64,000 bases of DNA from Yamagishiella unicocca (taxonomy: Eukaryota; Chlorophyta; Chlorophyceae; Chlamydomonadales; Volvocaceae), in NCBI GenBank assembly GCA_003116995.1, contig BDSL01000044.1, forward strand, positions 620,001-684,000, in the 5' to 3' direction. A model generated the notes under the pieces. It did not search any database and had not been told where the DNA came from. It was given only the letters and a program-made list of their open reading frames with translations. Both the position numbers and the translations under genes were made by a program. Shown here in pieces: positions 1 through 14,672 of this stretch. Each line of letters begins with the position of its first letter. The first letter of the stretch is position 1.

Positions 1-2340
<2,340 letters not shown>

Positions 2341-2790
2341 TGAAGTGATACGCGGTCTCACGGCCCGTCGGAGGGGTGTCGCGCCAAAGGCCTTGCACCA
2401 GCTGGCGGTGACGTGGCGGCCCCTCCCCATCTGGGTCGGGAAGAATGCGAGCAGGACTGCAATTTGCAACGCGGTGACGGGCGGATGTGATGTCTGCAGG
2501 CTGGGTGCTATTTTGATTGCTGAAGGGCGTGCCCAGGCGGGCCCTACAGGGCAAGTGCTAAGCAAGGAGATCCCTGGGCCCCGCGCGAGGGGGGCTGCAA
2601 GAAGAGGGGTGTTTCGCATTGTGGAAGGAAGGTGCAGCTCCCTGGGCGACTGGCGGTGGCCCCTCCTAAGCCATGATTGTACCATACTCTGAAACTGCCG
2701 GCGGGATGATGGAGGGACCGTGCAGCCTGCCCGACGGACTGCGTCGAGGACTGTGTACGGCGCTGTGTGCATGTGCGTTTGTGTGTGTGT

Positions 2791-2820
2791 GTTTTAAGTA
2801 TGCTGAGCTGAGCCGCGAAG
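2791..2820 (+). repeat. 30-bp module shared with an XPO7 intron
   Basis: The 20 bases at 2801-2820 (TGCTGAGCTGAGCCGCGAAG) recur exactly at 57581-57600, in an intron of the exportin-7 gene. Both copies are preceded by TGTGTGTTTTA and a GT-rich tract. Here the module lies in the presumed 3' UTR of H3. It could be the end of a short interspersed element. Confidence 0.8.
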
Positions 2821-3208
2821 CGTGTGTGTGTGTGCGCGGATAAATATGCGTGTTACTGGTTCTTCCTTGGTATGGCAGCTGTAGGAGCGGAAGCTCGCGG
2901 ATTCTGATGCTACGCTAAACGTCGTCGTCGTATGATCCGTGCCGGGGCTGACCACCATAAGCTTGTGGCCATGAGGGGGTGACGCGCCAAGCCGGACGCG
3001 CCCTGTCCCTCATCTTCTCGAACCGTATCGGTTGCAGGCAGGGTTGCGTCGGTTTGATGTTTCGGCACGCTGCAAGTTGACGAGATGGACTCGACGCTGC
3101 AGGGCGTTACATACCCGTACGGTGGGTTGCGTTTGGAGTAGTGAACGTAAGCGATGACGTGTCAAGACGTGTCCTTTGGAGGCACTGCCTCAGTGGCCTG
3201 CCTTTCGT

Positions 3209-3213
3209 TGTAA
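3209..3213 (+). terminator. TGTAA polyadenylation signal, probably for H3
   Basis: TGTAA is the usual poly(A) signal in volvocine algae. This is the first plus-strand TGTAA I find downstream of the H3 stop codon and would give a 3' UTR of about 0.87 kb. Confidence 0.5.
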
Positions 3214-5086
3214 ATAACTGGTTATCGCCTCTGTTCTGCAACCCTACTTTGGTAAAACTGGTGCACCCGGTGGGTGATGTCGGTCGCATACCCACGCATG
3301 GCCACACGGGGGAGCCGCACCTTGGGTCACCAACATGAGATGCGGTGCGGTTGGGTTTCTGTCTCTTTTGTTTCCTCCAGTGTCAGGCGATGCGTCCGAT
3401 GGTTCTGCCTTGCAATGACTGGAGCTCACTGCAACAAATACAGGTACCGGTGCCATCACCAGGAGAGCAACAGCATCGCTGACCTGACGCAAACGCGGTA
3501 CAGAAGAACGGTTGAATAGTTGGGTCGCTTTTTACTCCCCAGCAGGGATTTGACTCACAGTGCCTTGTTACAAGGGGCGTCTCGATTGCCTCCGAAACCA
3601 GATGCGGCCCAGCCCAGCCCAACTAGGCACCTCCCAGGACCGTCCAGGGCGGAACGAAGGGTAGGTCGCGAAACCCAGCCCGCTTCTTCCTATCGCACCC
3701 ACAAGGGGCGGTATCAATATTCCCAAGATTGTGTACGAAACCGTATATCACGACATACACCAACGCCCCTGATCGAGTCCCAAAGAAGAATAGTTTAAGT
3801 TTCATATCTGTACATCCACCTGTCGGCTTCCATGGCCGCAGCAGGGCCACGTGTCTTGGCGCATTGATTGCCTGGTTGGCGACACACAAGGGCAAACCAA
3901 CTCCGGGGGCGCATTAACGACGAGGTACCGGTAGTCCTGATTCCCAGCCCAACTCCCCTAGGCCGTTGCTGCTCACAAGTAGCTCCCGGGCCTCCACGAT
4001 GCCTGGCGGCAGCCGCCGTCAGAGCGGCATTGCCAGGTGTCGTGGAGGCCGGTCTGACGGCGGCTACCGCCTGGCCGTTACACACACACACACACACACT
4101 ACCGTAGACGCAATGTGACGACTATCGGACGGCTTGGGGACAGACAGACGAATAGCGTGTGCGTCATCCCTTACCCTAGGCGGCGACGTGTTGACCGCCT
4201 TGTCAATTTTGGCGGGGGTTATAACCACACCTCCAGACAGCCAAATAGCGCAAGGTTAAACACGCCTTAAACACGGGCGTGAAGGTATGGTCGCGGAATG
4301 AAGATACGGTATATAGGTACACCTTCTCACAACGGGGATAGCCGAGTCAGTGCCCGGGATGCACAACAACACGCACTGTGCCCTGCTGCAGCAAACGCGC
4401 GCGCGCGCACAAAATGACCGCGCCTTGTGCTCTCATACGCGAATAACACGATACGTTAATACGGATGATGCACCCCGTCCTCTAAGGCCTGCCCCAGTTC
4501 ACGCGACCCGGCCCAGGCCTTGTCACTGGCCTCTTTGCACCCGATTTCATTTGGTGTGCGCATATGCACGCTCGGCCGATAGGCATGTACTACCAATGCC
4601 GCAACGACGCGAAGGCCATCGCGATGCGGCCTCCAGTGTTTAATAACCTGTGGTTGTGTTCCGTCTCGTACCGAAATTTATTTAGAAGCGCACGCGGACT
4701 GCAAACCCCACTGATGCCACACACATCGCCGAATCACTTGGCGTTGCGGACGTCGTGCTCCCACCCCACTCCCCTCGCCCCGGCAGTCCCCCATCATAAT
4801 GTACACACATAAGCATCTGCATCCGCAGATTCAGGACCGCGCACCAGTCTGATCGCTCGATGCCTCGGCCTCGCTAGCTGGCCCCCAAATGCTGCTCTGG
4901 GACTGGGGCAACCCCCCTGCCCTGGAACCATAAGACGTGACATGACGGATGATCGACGCGTCCTGCAGGCAAGATGGCGGCACGCTGCAACCCCAGGTCA
5001 TCCATGCTGCTCGCTGCATTACCATCATCGTATCATCATCATCATCACCACCACCATTACCACCACCATCATCACGGCCACCATCA
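3214..5086. other. Intergenic region between convergent H3 and transporter genes
   Basis: No supportable gene. It contains the probable 3' UTR of the minus-strand transporter (about 4078-5086), a short CA tract at 4079-4098 and a CAT/CAC trinucleotide-like tract at about 5005-5090 abutting the transporter stop codon. Open frames here are short and mutually overlapping. Confidence 0.5.
4078..4082 (-). terminator. Possible TGTAA polyadenylation signal for the transporter
   Basis: TTACA on the plus strand reads TGTAA on the minus strand, about 1 kb beyond the transporter stop codon at 5087. It sits at the edge of a CA repeat, so it may be fortuitous. Confidence 0.35.
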
Positions 5087-8000
5087 TCAGCGAATCCGGT
5101 GGACCTCCTCCCGCTTGTGCTCGTAATACGAGTGCGCGGCCCGCGCCGGCTGCCGGTTGCCCCCGCCCTCACCGCCGACGGCGTCGCCGCCCGTCCCCAC
5201 CGCACCGGCCGTCGCGCCCCGCCGCAGCGCCGCCGCCGCCGCCGCCGCGTGCCCTTCGTGGTGCTCCAGGGAGCCCGAGCCGGTGCGCTGCCCCGGCGCG
5301 TCCGACTTGCCGGTGGCGAGGCGCAGCAGCGTGTGATGCTCCTCCTCCCCGTGCACGTTGGCGCCGCCGTGATCGCGGCCATGGGCATGTGCGTGTGTAT
5401 GGGTGTGGCTGTGGTGTTGGCCGTCTCTGGAGGAGCGGCCGCGCGGCGGCAGCTCCCCTTCCTGCACCGCCGGATCGTCCTCATCCAGCCCTAGCTCGAA
5501 CTGCGGGACTTGCTGCAGCCCACCAGCGACGGCGCCGTGGCCACGGCCATTGGCTGCCGTCTCTGCATGCAGCGGTAGCCCGGTGGGGCTGCCCCCGCGG
5601 CGGCTGGAGCCACCCGTGGCGATGGCGGCGACGGCGGTGGCAGCACCGGTGGTGGTGGTGGCGGCGGGTCGGTCTTTGGTAGGCGATGCGACTGGGGAGG
5701 CCCGGTCGGTGGGACCTCCACGAGGTCGAAACATCTCCCGCAGCGTCTGGCGCCAGCCGCCGCGGCGCCACGGCTGGGTGGTGAAGATCGACTGGATGCC
5801 CGACATGTCTGCGGCAGCGGCGGAAGAGGACGCAGTCGTTAGGCCTATCAGCATTCACCATTCGAGCATGCTATGGTAGACGTGCCCCCTACTGAAAACC
5901 TTACCGATATCCTGGGGTTGCTTTGTGGCCTGGCGGAGGGCTGTTGAATCCGCAGGCTCAACCAAGCCTCCCCCAATTCTGCTCGACCCTCCTTAGCTCC
6001 GCCAAACCCCACTAAACCCAGGCCGTCGGCGCCACCCCGCCCCAGTGCCTACCCACAAGTTTCCTCTCATACCACACCCCGCCCCAGTGCCTACCCACAA
6101 GTTTCCTTGCCTACCCCGCCCCGCCTGCTGCTCAGCGCTCACCCGCCATGGTGTCCGGCAAGGTGGTTCCCAGCGTCTCCGGCAGCGTGAAGATCGCGAC
6201 ACCAGCCACCAACGAGGTCACCCCGAAGATGATGAAGGGCATGGCGGCCTGGCCGGTGCTGATGCCCACCAGCACGATGAAGGGCGCGGAGATGCCGCCC
6301 ACACGGGCCGCCTCGTTCTCCGCGCCGAGCACCGCGCTCCGGACCTGCAACGGCACCGTAGACGGGAGATGGGAGGCGGGAGTTGTTAGGCCAGATGGCT
6401 GATGGAAGTTAAGGCGCGTACCTGCGTTGACGTTCAATCAAACGGGTCCGACGAAAACGAGCAAACCCAGATCCCCGACATGACCCATGTGGTGAAGAGT
6501 CATCTGAGGGCGTCCTACACAGCCTACACTCAACGGCCGCACTGTTCCCTGTCCCTTGTTCCCTTGTCCCCTGTGCCCTGTCCCTTGTCCCCTGCTCCCT
6601 GCCCAGGGTGCCCACCAGCGTTGGAAACATTTCGCTCGTGAAAATGGACGCCACCGTGAAGGCTCCCGCGCAGCCAAACTTGCCAATGGCCGCCATGGCT
6701 GCGGAAATCATGCCGGCGGGCGCGAACGCGCAACCCACGCATGCGGCTCCACCCAGCAGCATGCCCGCAGCCATGGTGTTGTGGCGCCCGTAGCGCTCGA
6801 TCATCCAGGCTGCCAGGACGTTGGCGGGCAGCTCGGCGCCGGCCGTGATCATAAAGGTCACGTAGATGGAGCCTGCGGGAAGGCGGTACGGCATGTCGTA
6901 CGGGACGTGAGCAAGCGGTTTCCCACGGCCATGTAGATACTTAGCCCCAACGTCGCGCACAGGCCACGACAGTATCGCGAGGGAGCCGCGAGAGCTGTAT
7001 GATTCGGACATGAAAGCATGACGATCGGCTGGGCAGGCTCTCCCCATCCCGGCTTACGCATCCCGTATCCGGTTGCTGTCGCATCCCTATGACCAACAGA
7101 CCGCTGCGAAGCATCCCAGCACCGGTAACCGCAGGGAACCCACCCCATTGCCACCCCTCCCATCCCACCACGCCGGCGCCAACCGCGACCGCCCCCCTCA
7201 CCCGGCAGACCCCCCAGCGCCAGCGAGATCCCATAGTACGCCATACACATGACCATCCAAACGTACGCCAGCACCAGGAAGCGCCGCAGCATGTGGCGGT
7301 CTCGGAGCAACATGGCGGTCAGCGTGACGGGCTTCTGGGGGCTGGCCACCGGCGAGGCGTGCTGCGGCTTCTCGAGGTGCTCCAGGTGCGACTGGTGGTG
7401 CTGCGTCGTGAGGGGCACGCCCTCCTCGGCTGAAGCATCCGCCGCGGCTGCGGTCGTACAGGCGGCAACAGCGGCTGCGTCGCTGCCGCCGCCACCGCCG
7501 CCGGAGTCGGCGAGCGGCTCGGACGGCATGGCCCTGCCGTTGCCTGCAGCTATGCGTGCGAGGATGGCGGTGGCCTCTGCCTTGCGGCCTCGCACCAGCA
7601 GCCATCGAGGGGACTCCGGCAGCATCGGCCACAGCACGAGAAGCACCGCGTTCACGGCGGCGCAGGCGAAGCAGAGGATGCGCCAGGGCCGGGCCAGGAA
7701 GGCGATCAGGACCAGCAGAAACTCGCCTGCGGACAGAGCGGCAGTGCGGGTGGACTTGCAATGAGGCTGGTGCCGTGACGCCGAGGTGCGGCGGTTTGCG
7801 TTTCCCGCGGTGCCAAACGCACGTCACCAATGACCAATCAGTCTTGCGGGCGCACAGTCAGCATGCCAACCGACGCAAAAGCGCTGTGGTCACAAGCTTT
7901 CCTTCGCTTGCACGGACTGCGTGGGTTCTTTCCAGTTAGTGCATGTGGGTCGGCGGGCGGAATCATGTGATTTACTCGGCGCAAGCGGTCATCGGTCCTG

Positions 8001-9580
8001 CCGGCGGTGCGCGCGGGGCATCCGCCTCACCTGCAGGTCCCGCAAGAACCCCTGCACGCCGCCTCCTCCTCCTCCTCCTCCTCCTCGAGCACCACGCTGG
8101 CTGTTCATCCAAATTCATTGGCCGCCTGACGACCCAGATGCACCGCCCGTCCCGCCGCGCCTGCCCCGCTGCCATCAGCACCAAGGTGTAGCCCGCCCGT
8201 CCCGCCTGCCCGCTTCCCAGCGACGAACCCACACCAGACCTGGCCCACACGTCGACCCCAATCGTCAAGCGCCCCTTTGCAATCCAAAACGATCGGTCAA
8301 TGCTTTGTAAGGCCTCTTCCCCCCTTCAGGACCCGACCCACATGGTACCTCCCTCTGACCCACATGGCATCCCCCTCTTGAGGGCTCTGACCCACATGGT
8401 ATCTCTCTCAGCTCAACAAGCGACCAGTCTCTCCTTTGCCAGACCAGACGACCCCAGCTCTCAGCTGCCCATCCGACCTCCACCCTGCCCTCACCGAAGC
8501 CCCCAGCTCACCCACGATAAAGAAAAGCTGCGTGGCAACGCCCGCAGTGCCCCTCCAGGTTGGCCCTACGCTCTCAGTGGCTAGGATGTAGGCGGTAAGC
8601 GCCTGGCCGGCAGCTCCGATGCCAGTGATGAGCCGGAAGATGAAGTAGGCCGCGTAGTTGGGTGAAAATCCTGCCGCCAAGGTGAAGACCGCCCCGAGCG
8701 CGGTGCAGCCGAAGAGCACTGGCTTGCGACCACGAGAGTCGGCGATGCTGCGCGCGAGGTCGTGGTGGCAGAAAACAGAGAGCATGAGTATATTGACGAT
8801 GAGCGTGTTTGTGAGGTGGGAAGCACCGCCCACGTTGCACGTGTGTAAGGTGGGCGCTCCAGAGGTCCCCGTCCTAGATAGCTGTCCGTAGCTCAACCAA
8901 GATTACCCAACCAATTAGCCTGCCCATATACCTTATCTGCTGAGAACACCTCTGAAATCACTTACCCGCCGAAGACGCCGCTGCCTATAAGATACCCCAT
9001 GAAGAACCCGGAGTTGGCGAACTGGCTCCGCCAGGCAGCGCCGCACACCAGGTTGAACTGGCTGATGATGGACTTTGACGGCTGTGTCCATGACCAGGAA
9101 TTAGATGGCAGATCGCACACATCACGTGAAGGATCCTTGAGCGCGAACACCTCTGCGCAGCGCACGTCGGCTGGATCGTTGCAACGCCACCAGTGTTCCT
9201 TGACCGGCGACGGCGAGGCGTGGAAGACCATGAGGAGGATGAGCAGGCCTATGAAGTAAGAGGATTGTGATATCAGGACTATGGACTGGAAAAAAATGCA
9301 TTTGGGTTTCGGGCTGCACGCGATTGAAGCTCTTGTAGCATGCATGGAAAGATACGAAAAGCAACGGTCATACGAACCATGCAAGGCGCGAATCCGGCAC
9401 AGGTACGAATCATTGCGTTAGAAGAACGATCGACCTCTGCGTTTGTACCTTACCGTTTCCAACCCAAAATAGCGATGCGAGCAAGAGAATGCGAATTTGG
9501 CTCCGCCCGAATTCGCCGACATACTTCGTCAACGCATCATCGAAGCTGAGACCACCGGGAGGTGAAGTTCCAGCAGCCAT
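5087..9580 (-). CDS. Organic cation/carnitine transporter-like MFS protein (SLC22/plant OCT family)
   Basis: Predicted plasma- or endomembrane transporter of organic cations or related solutes. Seven minus-strand exons keep frame throughout: 9454-9580, 8966-9248, 8512-8747, 7202-7726, 6616-6872, 6143-6344, 5087-5808 (783 residues). The start is the ATG at 9578-9580. In order: an N-terminal LTKYVGEFGRSQIR segment and first membrane helix; a Cys-bearing extracellular loop; GGIADSRGRKPVLFG between helices 2 and 3, the MFS loop motif; PESPRWLLVRGR after helix 6, an SLC22 hallmark; a cytosolic loop rich in Ala/Gly; helices 7-12 ending in LPETLGTTLPDTMAD. The last exon then adds a tail of about 240 residues, far longer than usual, low in complexity and containing a His-rich block (HSHTHTHAHAHGRDHGG; about 11 His in 30 residues). 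The substrate cannot be predicted. The final exon is the least certain part, as it is simply open to the stop. Confidence 0.88.
6043..6118. repeat. Two-copy repeat in transporter intron 6
   Basis: CCAGTGCCTACCCACAAGTTTCC occurs twice (first ending about 6063, second about 6105). The part ACCCACAAGTTTCCTCTCATACC resembles modules in introns of the DNAJC9-like gene (43972-43999) and exportin-7 (57610-57741). Confidence 0.7.
6545..6606. repeat. Pyrimidine-rich minisatellite in transporter intron 5
   Basis: Degenerate copies of a 7-14 bp unit of the type CCCTGTCCCTTGT fill the intron between 6345 and 6615. Confidence 0.8.
8328..8408. repeat. Three-copy CTGACCCACATGGTA repeat in transporter intron 3
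   Basis: ACCCACATGG recurs three times at roughly 20-40 base spacing within the intron 7727-8511. The same intron also carries a CCT trinucleotide run near 8060-8090. Confidence 0.7.
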
Positions 9581-11997
9581 CCTACGATGCCTGGGCTCTG
9601 CACCCGCTGCGGCTGCGGCCTGCTGTAAGTGCCGCTGAGCTGCTGCGCTGTCTGAGGACGAGTTTCACAACGACAGCGACTCTTAACTGCTATACGCTAG
9701 GCTGCGTGTACTGCACAGCGCAGCAAGCGCTTTGTCAGCGCTGTGAAGACCCGCGACGGTTCGCTCCACGTCAGTAAAGGACCTGTTAGGCCTGTAATCT
9801 ATAAAGCGCATATATTTAAGAAATGCACGTCTCAGCTAGTATTGGGGGAAGTTTCGCGATGCCGTTCGTCACGGGAGCGTTGCAAAGCGTGTATATCAGC
9901 ATATGCTAAGAGTCCCTTGTAATACTCGCATTCTAAGAGTCAAACTGTATGAAATATGGGATTAAGTTATGTGCTCACACGTCGAATTTATTGGGTTGTC
10001 CTTGACTGCATCAGCTAATTTGATCGGGCTTACTCAAGTACGACTGCGCATCGGGTCTTTCACTTTCCGCCACGTCAGACCCTTCCATGTTGACTGTTCA
10101 GAGTCGCGACCAGCGTTGTACGAGGCATTTTCAGCACCAAGAGTAAGCAGTTTCTCAGGCTCGGTAGCCCGATAATGCGGGTGACGCCACTGGATCACAA
10201 AGGCACAGTAAATTTGCAGCCGCTACGAACATCGGTTTCCAGGTCGAACGCCATATTCCATTTTAGCCTTTAACCCATGGAGCCCAGCTTTTACGATTAG
10301 CGATGCCTGCGGCAGGGAATGTGCATGTTCGCCACGGTGTACTGCTGTATACACTCGCTCCATCCGCCTCATTCTCACGTGCCCGCCCTGGCAGCCCTTG
10401 CTGGCCCGTCCGGGCACAGGGTCACCGCCGTACGTAACCCCCTCCAAAGCGAGTCTGGCCAAGACCATGCAGCTAGCAGCGGCCCGGAACAGCGGTGAAG
10501 CGGCGGCGCGTGTGATCCCCGTGCAGCTGGCCTGTGACGTCGCGGGCACCGTTTCTCACCCTCCCTCCACAGGACCTCTGAAGCCAGCTGGACGGTCTCA
10601 GCCACTGCGCAGCAGGTGTTCCGAGAGATGGGATACATGACGGAGGTGAGGCGCAAACGTGCAGTGGATGGGTGGGCTACGATCCGTCAACCGGATGATT
10701 TTTATCTGACCCAAGGATCGGACGTGTCCATTTAGGGTTACCATAAGTGCAACAGCACGGTCAGGAACAAGGGCGTCGCCCGTGCGCATTGAGTTTCTAA
10801 CAGGTTTGGCAGGACACAGCGGTGCACACGGTGCGTCAGGTTGCTGGAGACGCACAGGCCACGTGGTGGATGACTAGATAGCAGGCGGTTTAGGGCAGTA
10901 GTAGTTTGTAGCGGTTGTAGCGGTTTGTCGGCGTGGTGCACAAATCGGATCTACCTCAATCCGGCACGGGGCTGGGCGATTTTATTCCGCATGCTTAGAA
11001 ATGGTTAAGCCATGAAGCTCCCGCTAGTTTGTTGTCTAACCCTACCTTTCCTTGACAGCGTGGCCGGAACATCGTCGTTGCCATGCTCTAGTTGCACGTA
11101 CGTTTGCATATTCCGGTGAACCAGGGAAGTGGGACGATGTGCACTAACGAAGGTTTTGAAGCATCGATCGCCGGGCCATGGCTGCCAGCCCATCCTGCCG
11201 TGTATTTGCGGTTGACGTTCTGAATGACTGGAAAGGACCTTGTAATAGGCGATGATGCAAAGTAAAAAGCGGTCTGCTTCCACTGTGCCCTTGCTTACTG
11301 GCCTTCCCGGGGTATCGCCACTGAGCGCTGAGTTAGGAGCAGAGTCGGTGCCCGGCCACGAACAGAGCCGCTCCTTCCCTGAACGGAACCAAACCAAACA
11401 GGGATAATGCGGCCGTGGACGCTTAGGGACGCTTTGAAGCTGATCGCCGCGTTCGTCCGGCTGTTTAGTTCGAACCAGTCGGTCGGCCGGCTATGCACCC
11501 GAACCGCTCCTGCTCGTTATAATGGCTTTAACGATGATCTATATTTGTATATTACAATGTAAAGCCTTGCGCTTTGCACCAAGTTGGGCATACGTTCGCA
11601 TACGTTGCGAGATTGGACGTGGTTTAGGAGCTGGCGAGTAATGTTGAACAACGATAAGGTCACCGATCGATGCGATTGCTGAAAAAATATGGGTTGTAGC
11701 TGTGGCTGCCCTCCTCTCGTGCGTGTTGCCGTAGGAGGCCGTACATACAGATGGACTCAAAGGACATGCCCACGAGTCTCTTCATATTACACTAAACTCA
11801 GTTGCAGACAACCTGCGTTTGGATATCAGAGCCTGTTACTCGGGCACTACTATAGCGAGCCCCCGCTTGCGTCGGTACTCCTGTCCGAATGTCTGCGGAC
11901 CTGGTCGTTGTAGATCCCTTTTGCAAAGCAGAGCCGTAAACTATTGCGAGGGTCCGGATATCCCCCTTAGAACCTATTCTTTGTTGGTATCCGTTTT
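9581..11997. other. Intergenic region between divergent transporter and ankyrin genes
   Basis: About 2.4 kb that should contain both promoters. Composition is less GC-rich than the flanking exons. Open frames of 60-130 codons occur on both strands, but none has family resemblance or a continuing splice pattern. I see no RNA gene or mobile element. Confidence 0.5.
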
Positions 11998-14070
11998 TTG
12001 CAAATGGAGACTGATCAGTCCACCACTACCGGTACCGCAGATGCTTTCGATTTTTCTCTCGTGTGGTCATTAGCTGACGTGGTTGACAGCATTGCCAGCT
12101 TCCTACCACCGAATGAGGTCGCCTGCACGTTGCGACTCATCAACAAGGTTTCGGCCGCGCTATTCCGTGACAAGGCAAAAGTTTCTCTGTCAGCGCCCTC
12201 GCCACCTCACGCTTTTGCGTACCGTTGGGGATCCCAGAAGGCAATGCAATGCCTCGTGCTAAATCAGAGGCTGCAACTGTTGTCCTTGACGGCAGCCACC
12301 GGCTGCGTCGCCAACATGCAGCTGGCGCTGGCTCGCGTGGGCTGCCTTCCCACAGCCGACACTTTCACTGCTGCCGCCACCGCGGGACGACTCAATATCT
12401 GTGAGATATTGCGAAAGCAGGGCTGTCCTTGGCGCGCAGAAGTCCTTACAGGGGCGATCCGCTCTGGCCATCTTGAGGTTGCGCAGTGGCTCCTTGCCGC
12501 CGGATGTCCGGGCGCAGAGGACCTGCTGGAGGCTGCAGCAGGAACTGGAGACCTGGCGGCGTGCGAGTGGCTCCTGGGGAACGGATACAGCTGGAGCCTG
12601 CCGGCGCTTAGTGCTGCCGCACGGGCTGGCAAAGTGGGCCTTGTGGAGCACATTGTGCAGGAGCTGGGCACGGCTCTCCCAACGGCCAACGACGTTTGCT
12701 TCAAGGTGCTGGAGGGCGTCGCAGAGGGCTGCGACCTGCCAACGCTGTTATGGCTCCACCACCTCCTGCTGGAGCAGCGAAACGAAGACGACCTGGAGGC
12801 GCCGGTGCTGACACCGGCGCAGCAGCGTTGCAATTCCAATGCGCGCAGTGCGGTCATTGCGGCGGCGGCGGCAAGCTTGTCCTCTGACTGGCGATCCAAG
12901 GTCGTGTGGCTCCTGGGGAAGGGCTATCCCACGACCGCCGAAGCTTGCGTGAGGACCGCGGCCCTGCCCGATGCGATGGACCGCCTGACGTGGCTGCAGC
13001 AGCAGGAATTTCCCATCAATTCCTGCAGACTCCTCCACGCCGTACTCCGACGCCGCGACGTGGACGCCTTAAGGTACCTGACCACTCAAAAAATCTCGGG
13101 TGACCTTGCGGTAACACGCCTGGCGGCCGAGGCCGGTGTTCCCTTCCTCGAGGTACTGCATGCCAGCGGTTGCTACAAAATCTTCGGCCCAGCGGCCCTG
13201 AAGAGCGCCGCACGTGGGGGAAACGTGGCTACGGTGGCTTGGCTGTTGGATGCCACCCGCGACCCGCCACTATGTAGGCCGGCGGAGCTGACCGTCGAAA
13301 TCTTTCAGGTTGCCGCCTTATCAGGCAACCTGGAGCTGCTGGTCTGGCTGCGCGAGCACGGCTGCCCCTGGGACGCCAAGACCTTCGCCGCCGCCGCCGA
13401 AGCCGGAAGCGAGGAGCAGCTGGAGTGGCTGGCGGCGCGTGGCTGCCCCATGGGGGTGAGTTCTGGTTTGCCTTGAGCGTGTCGGAAGAAGCAGCAGAGC
13501 AAAAGACCCCAACTGGCATGACTCCACACCGGCACTTGTTCCGGAAGGCTGCACTCACAGCCACGTAGTATTGCATGCAGGATGTTCGTGTAGCAGACCT
13601 TTGCTAATCCGGCACACAGGTTGCCGCTGTAGGCCATTTGTTTAACAGTTGGTACCGTACACGTTTTGTGTATCCTGCTGTCGGTGCTGGCCACCGCCAT
13701 CCACTGAAAGCTGAGGTCTTGGGCTTGCCCTCCCTGGCGTAATCTGCTTCAGGACGTCGGCGAAGCGTACGTGCAGGCCGCTCGGAATTGCGACATGGCT
13801 TGCCTGCTCTGCCTGCGGAGGCTGGGCTGCCCCTGGGGCCGCGGGGCCAAGACCTTCACGGGGGCTGTGTCGTGGGCGTGTGACCTCAGCGTGCTGCGCT
13901 GGATGCTCGAGTCGGGCTGCCCCGTGGACTGGGGCACGGCGACGGAGGCAGCGAAGCTGAGGCAGAGGCCGCCCGGGGCGCTGGTTTGGATCGAGGAGCA
14001 GAAGAAGAAGCAGGAGGAGGAGGAAGCGGAGGCGCAGCGGAAGCGGCATCGTCGCTGCGTCGTGCAGTAA
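11998..14070 (+). CDS. Ankyrin-repeat protein with F-box-like N-terminus
   Basis: Two exons, 11998-13455 and 13753-14070, joined in phase 0 with a GTGAGT donor and a CTTCAG acceptor: 591 residues. A second ATG two codons in (12004) is an equally good start. Residues about 20-60 (DVVDSIASFLPPNEVACTLR) look like a short F-box-type helical segment. The rest is a solenoid of degenerate ankyrin repeats about 33 residues apart, with the algal signature WLLAAGCP / LEHGCPWDAKTFAAAAEAG. The C-terminus changes to a Lys/Glu/Arg-rich coiled-coil-like tail (EEQKKKQEEEEAEAQRKRHRR). Such proteins form large lineage-specific families in volvocine algae; partners and function are unknown. A partial relative of this gene lies at 17791-18077. 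Confidence 0.85.
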
Positions 14071-14672
14071 TTGGCGCTGCGATGCGGAGTGTCTTGTGTG
14101 GTTGAGATACACGTATCTATCTAGGCATGTGCGCCAGCAGGCTAGGGCGGGGAGGATGCACTGTTGCCCTCCTATCTAGGTGAAGCAATGTGCCGAGTCT
14201 GCATGGTAACATAGAGTGGGTACATTACGTACCGCTCTGCCAAAGTGCAATGCCAAATTCGTGCTGCAGTAGCACATGGACTGGTGACGCAACCGCCAAC
14301 TGACAAGGCGGCGGCAGTGCCGTTGGCGCCTCGGATAGCGATGCACCGAAGCCCCCGTCCTACGTGGGGTGGTGCCTTTCCGCTTGTCTGTCGCGCGGAC
14401 TGCATGGCATGTGCTCCATCCTGTGGGGTCGGGTTCGTTGGAGTAGCGTTGGCCTACCACATTGTGCTACCTGCTGGCGAGGTTATCCGCCCGCGGTCCT
14501 GGGAAAGGGGTCACTTTTCAGGTGTAGCTTATTGTAGGGTCGTATCGCGTATGCAACTGGTGCTTCCATCGGGGCACAGCGCTCTAGACGCGCTGTGCGA
14601 CCTCCTCACATGAAGGACAACCGATTGGTTGACCACACACCAACCGATTGGTGTGTGGTCAACCGACAACCA
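14071..14672. other. Region between ankyrin gene and first duplicated unit
   Basis: Presumed 3' UTR of the ankyrin gene. Apart from the hairpin at 14627-14664 I see no feature. Confidence 0.45.
14627..14664. repeat. Perfect 17-bp inverted repeat with 4-base loop
   Basis: GGTTGACCACACACCAA (14627-14643), loop CCGA, then TTGGTGTGTGGTCAACC (14648-14664). It would form a perfect hairpin. It ends about 9 bases before the left limit of the duplicated segment, so it may mark the breakpoint or be a trace of a small transposable element. Confidence 0.9.

Noticed and set aside
4831..5484. Arg/Thr-rich minus-strand frame overlapping the transporter's last exon
   Set aside because: It is the alternate-frame shadow of the low-complexity tail; the exon 7 frame continues from a spliced, homologous upstream exon.
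9586..9840. Plus-strand exon pair starting MPGLCTRCGCG with a GTAAGT donor at 9627
   Set aside because: It begins 5 bases from the transporter start codon on the opposite strand, the product has no recognised family, and the second exon has no clear end. Probably chance.
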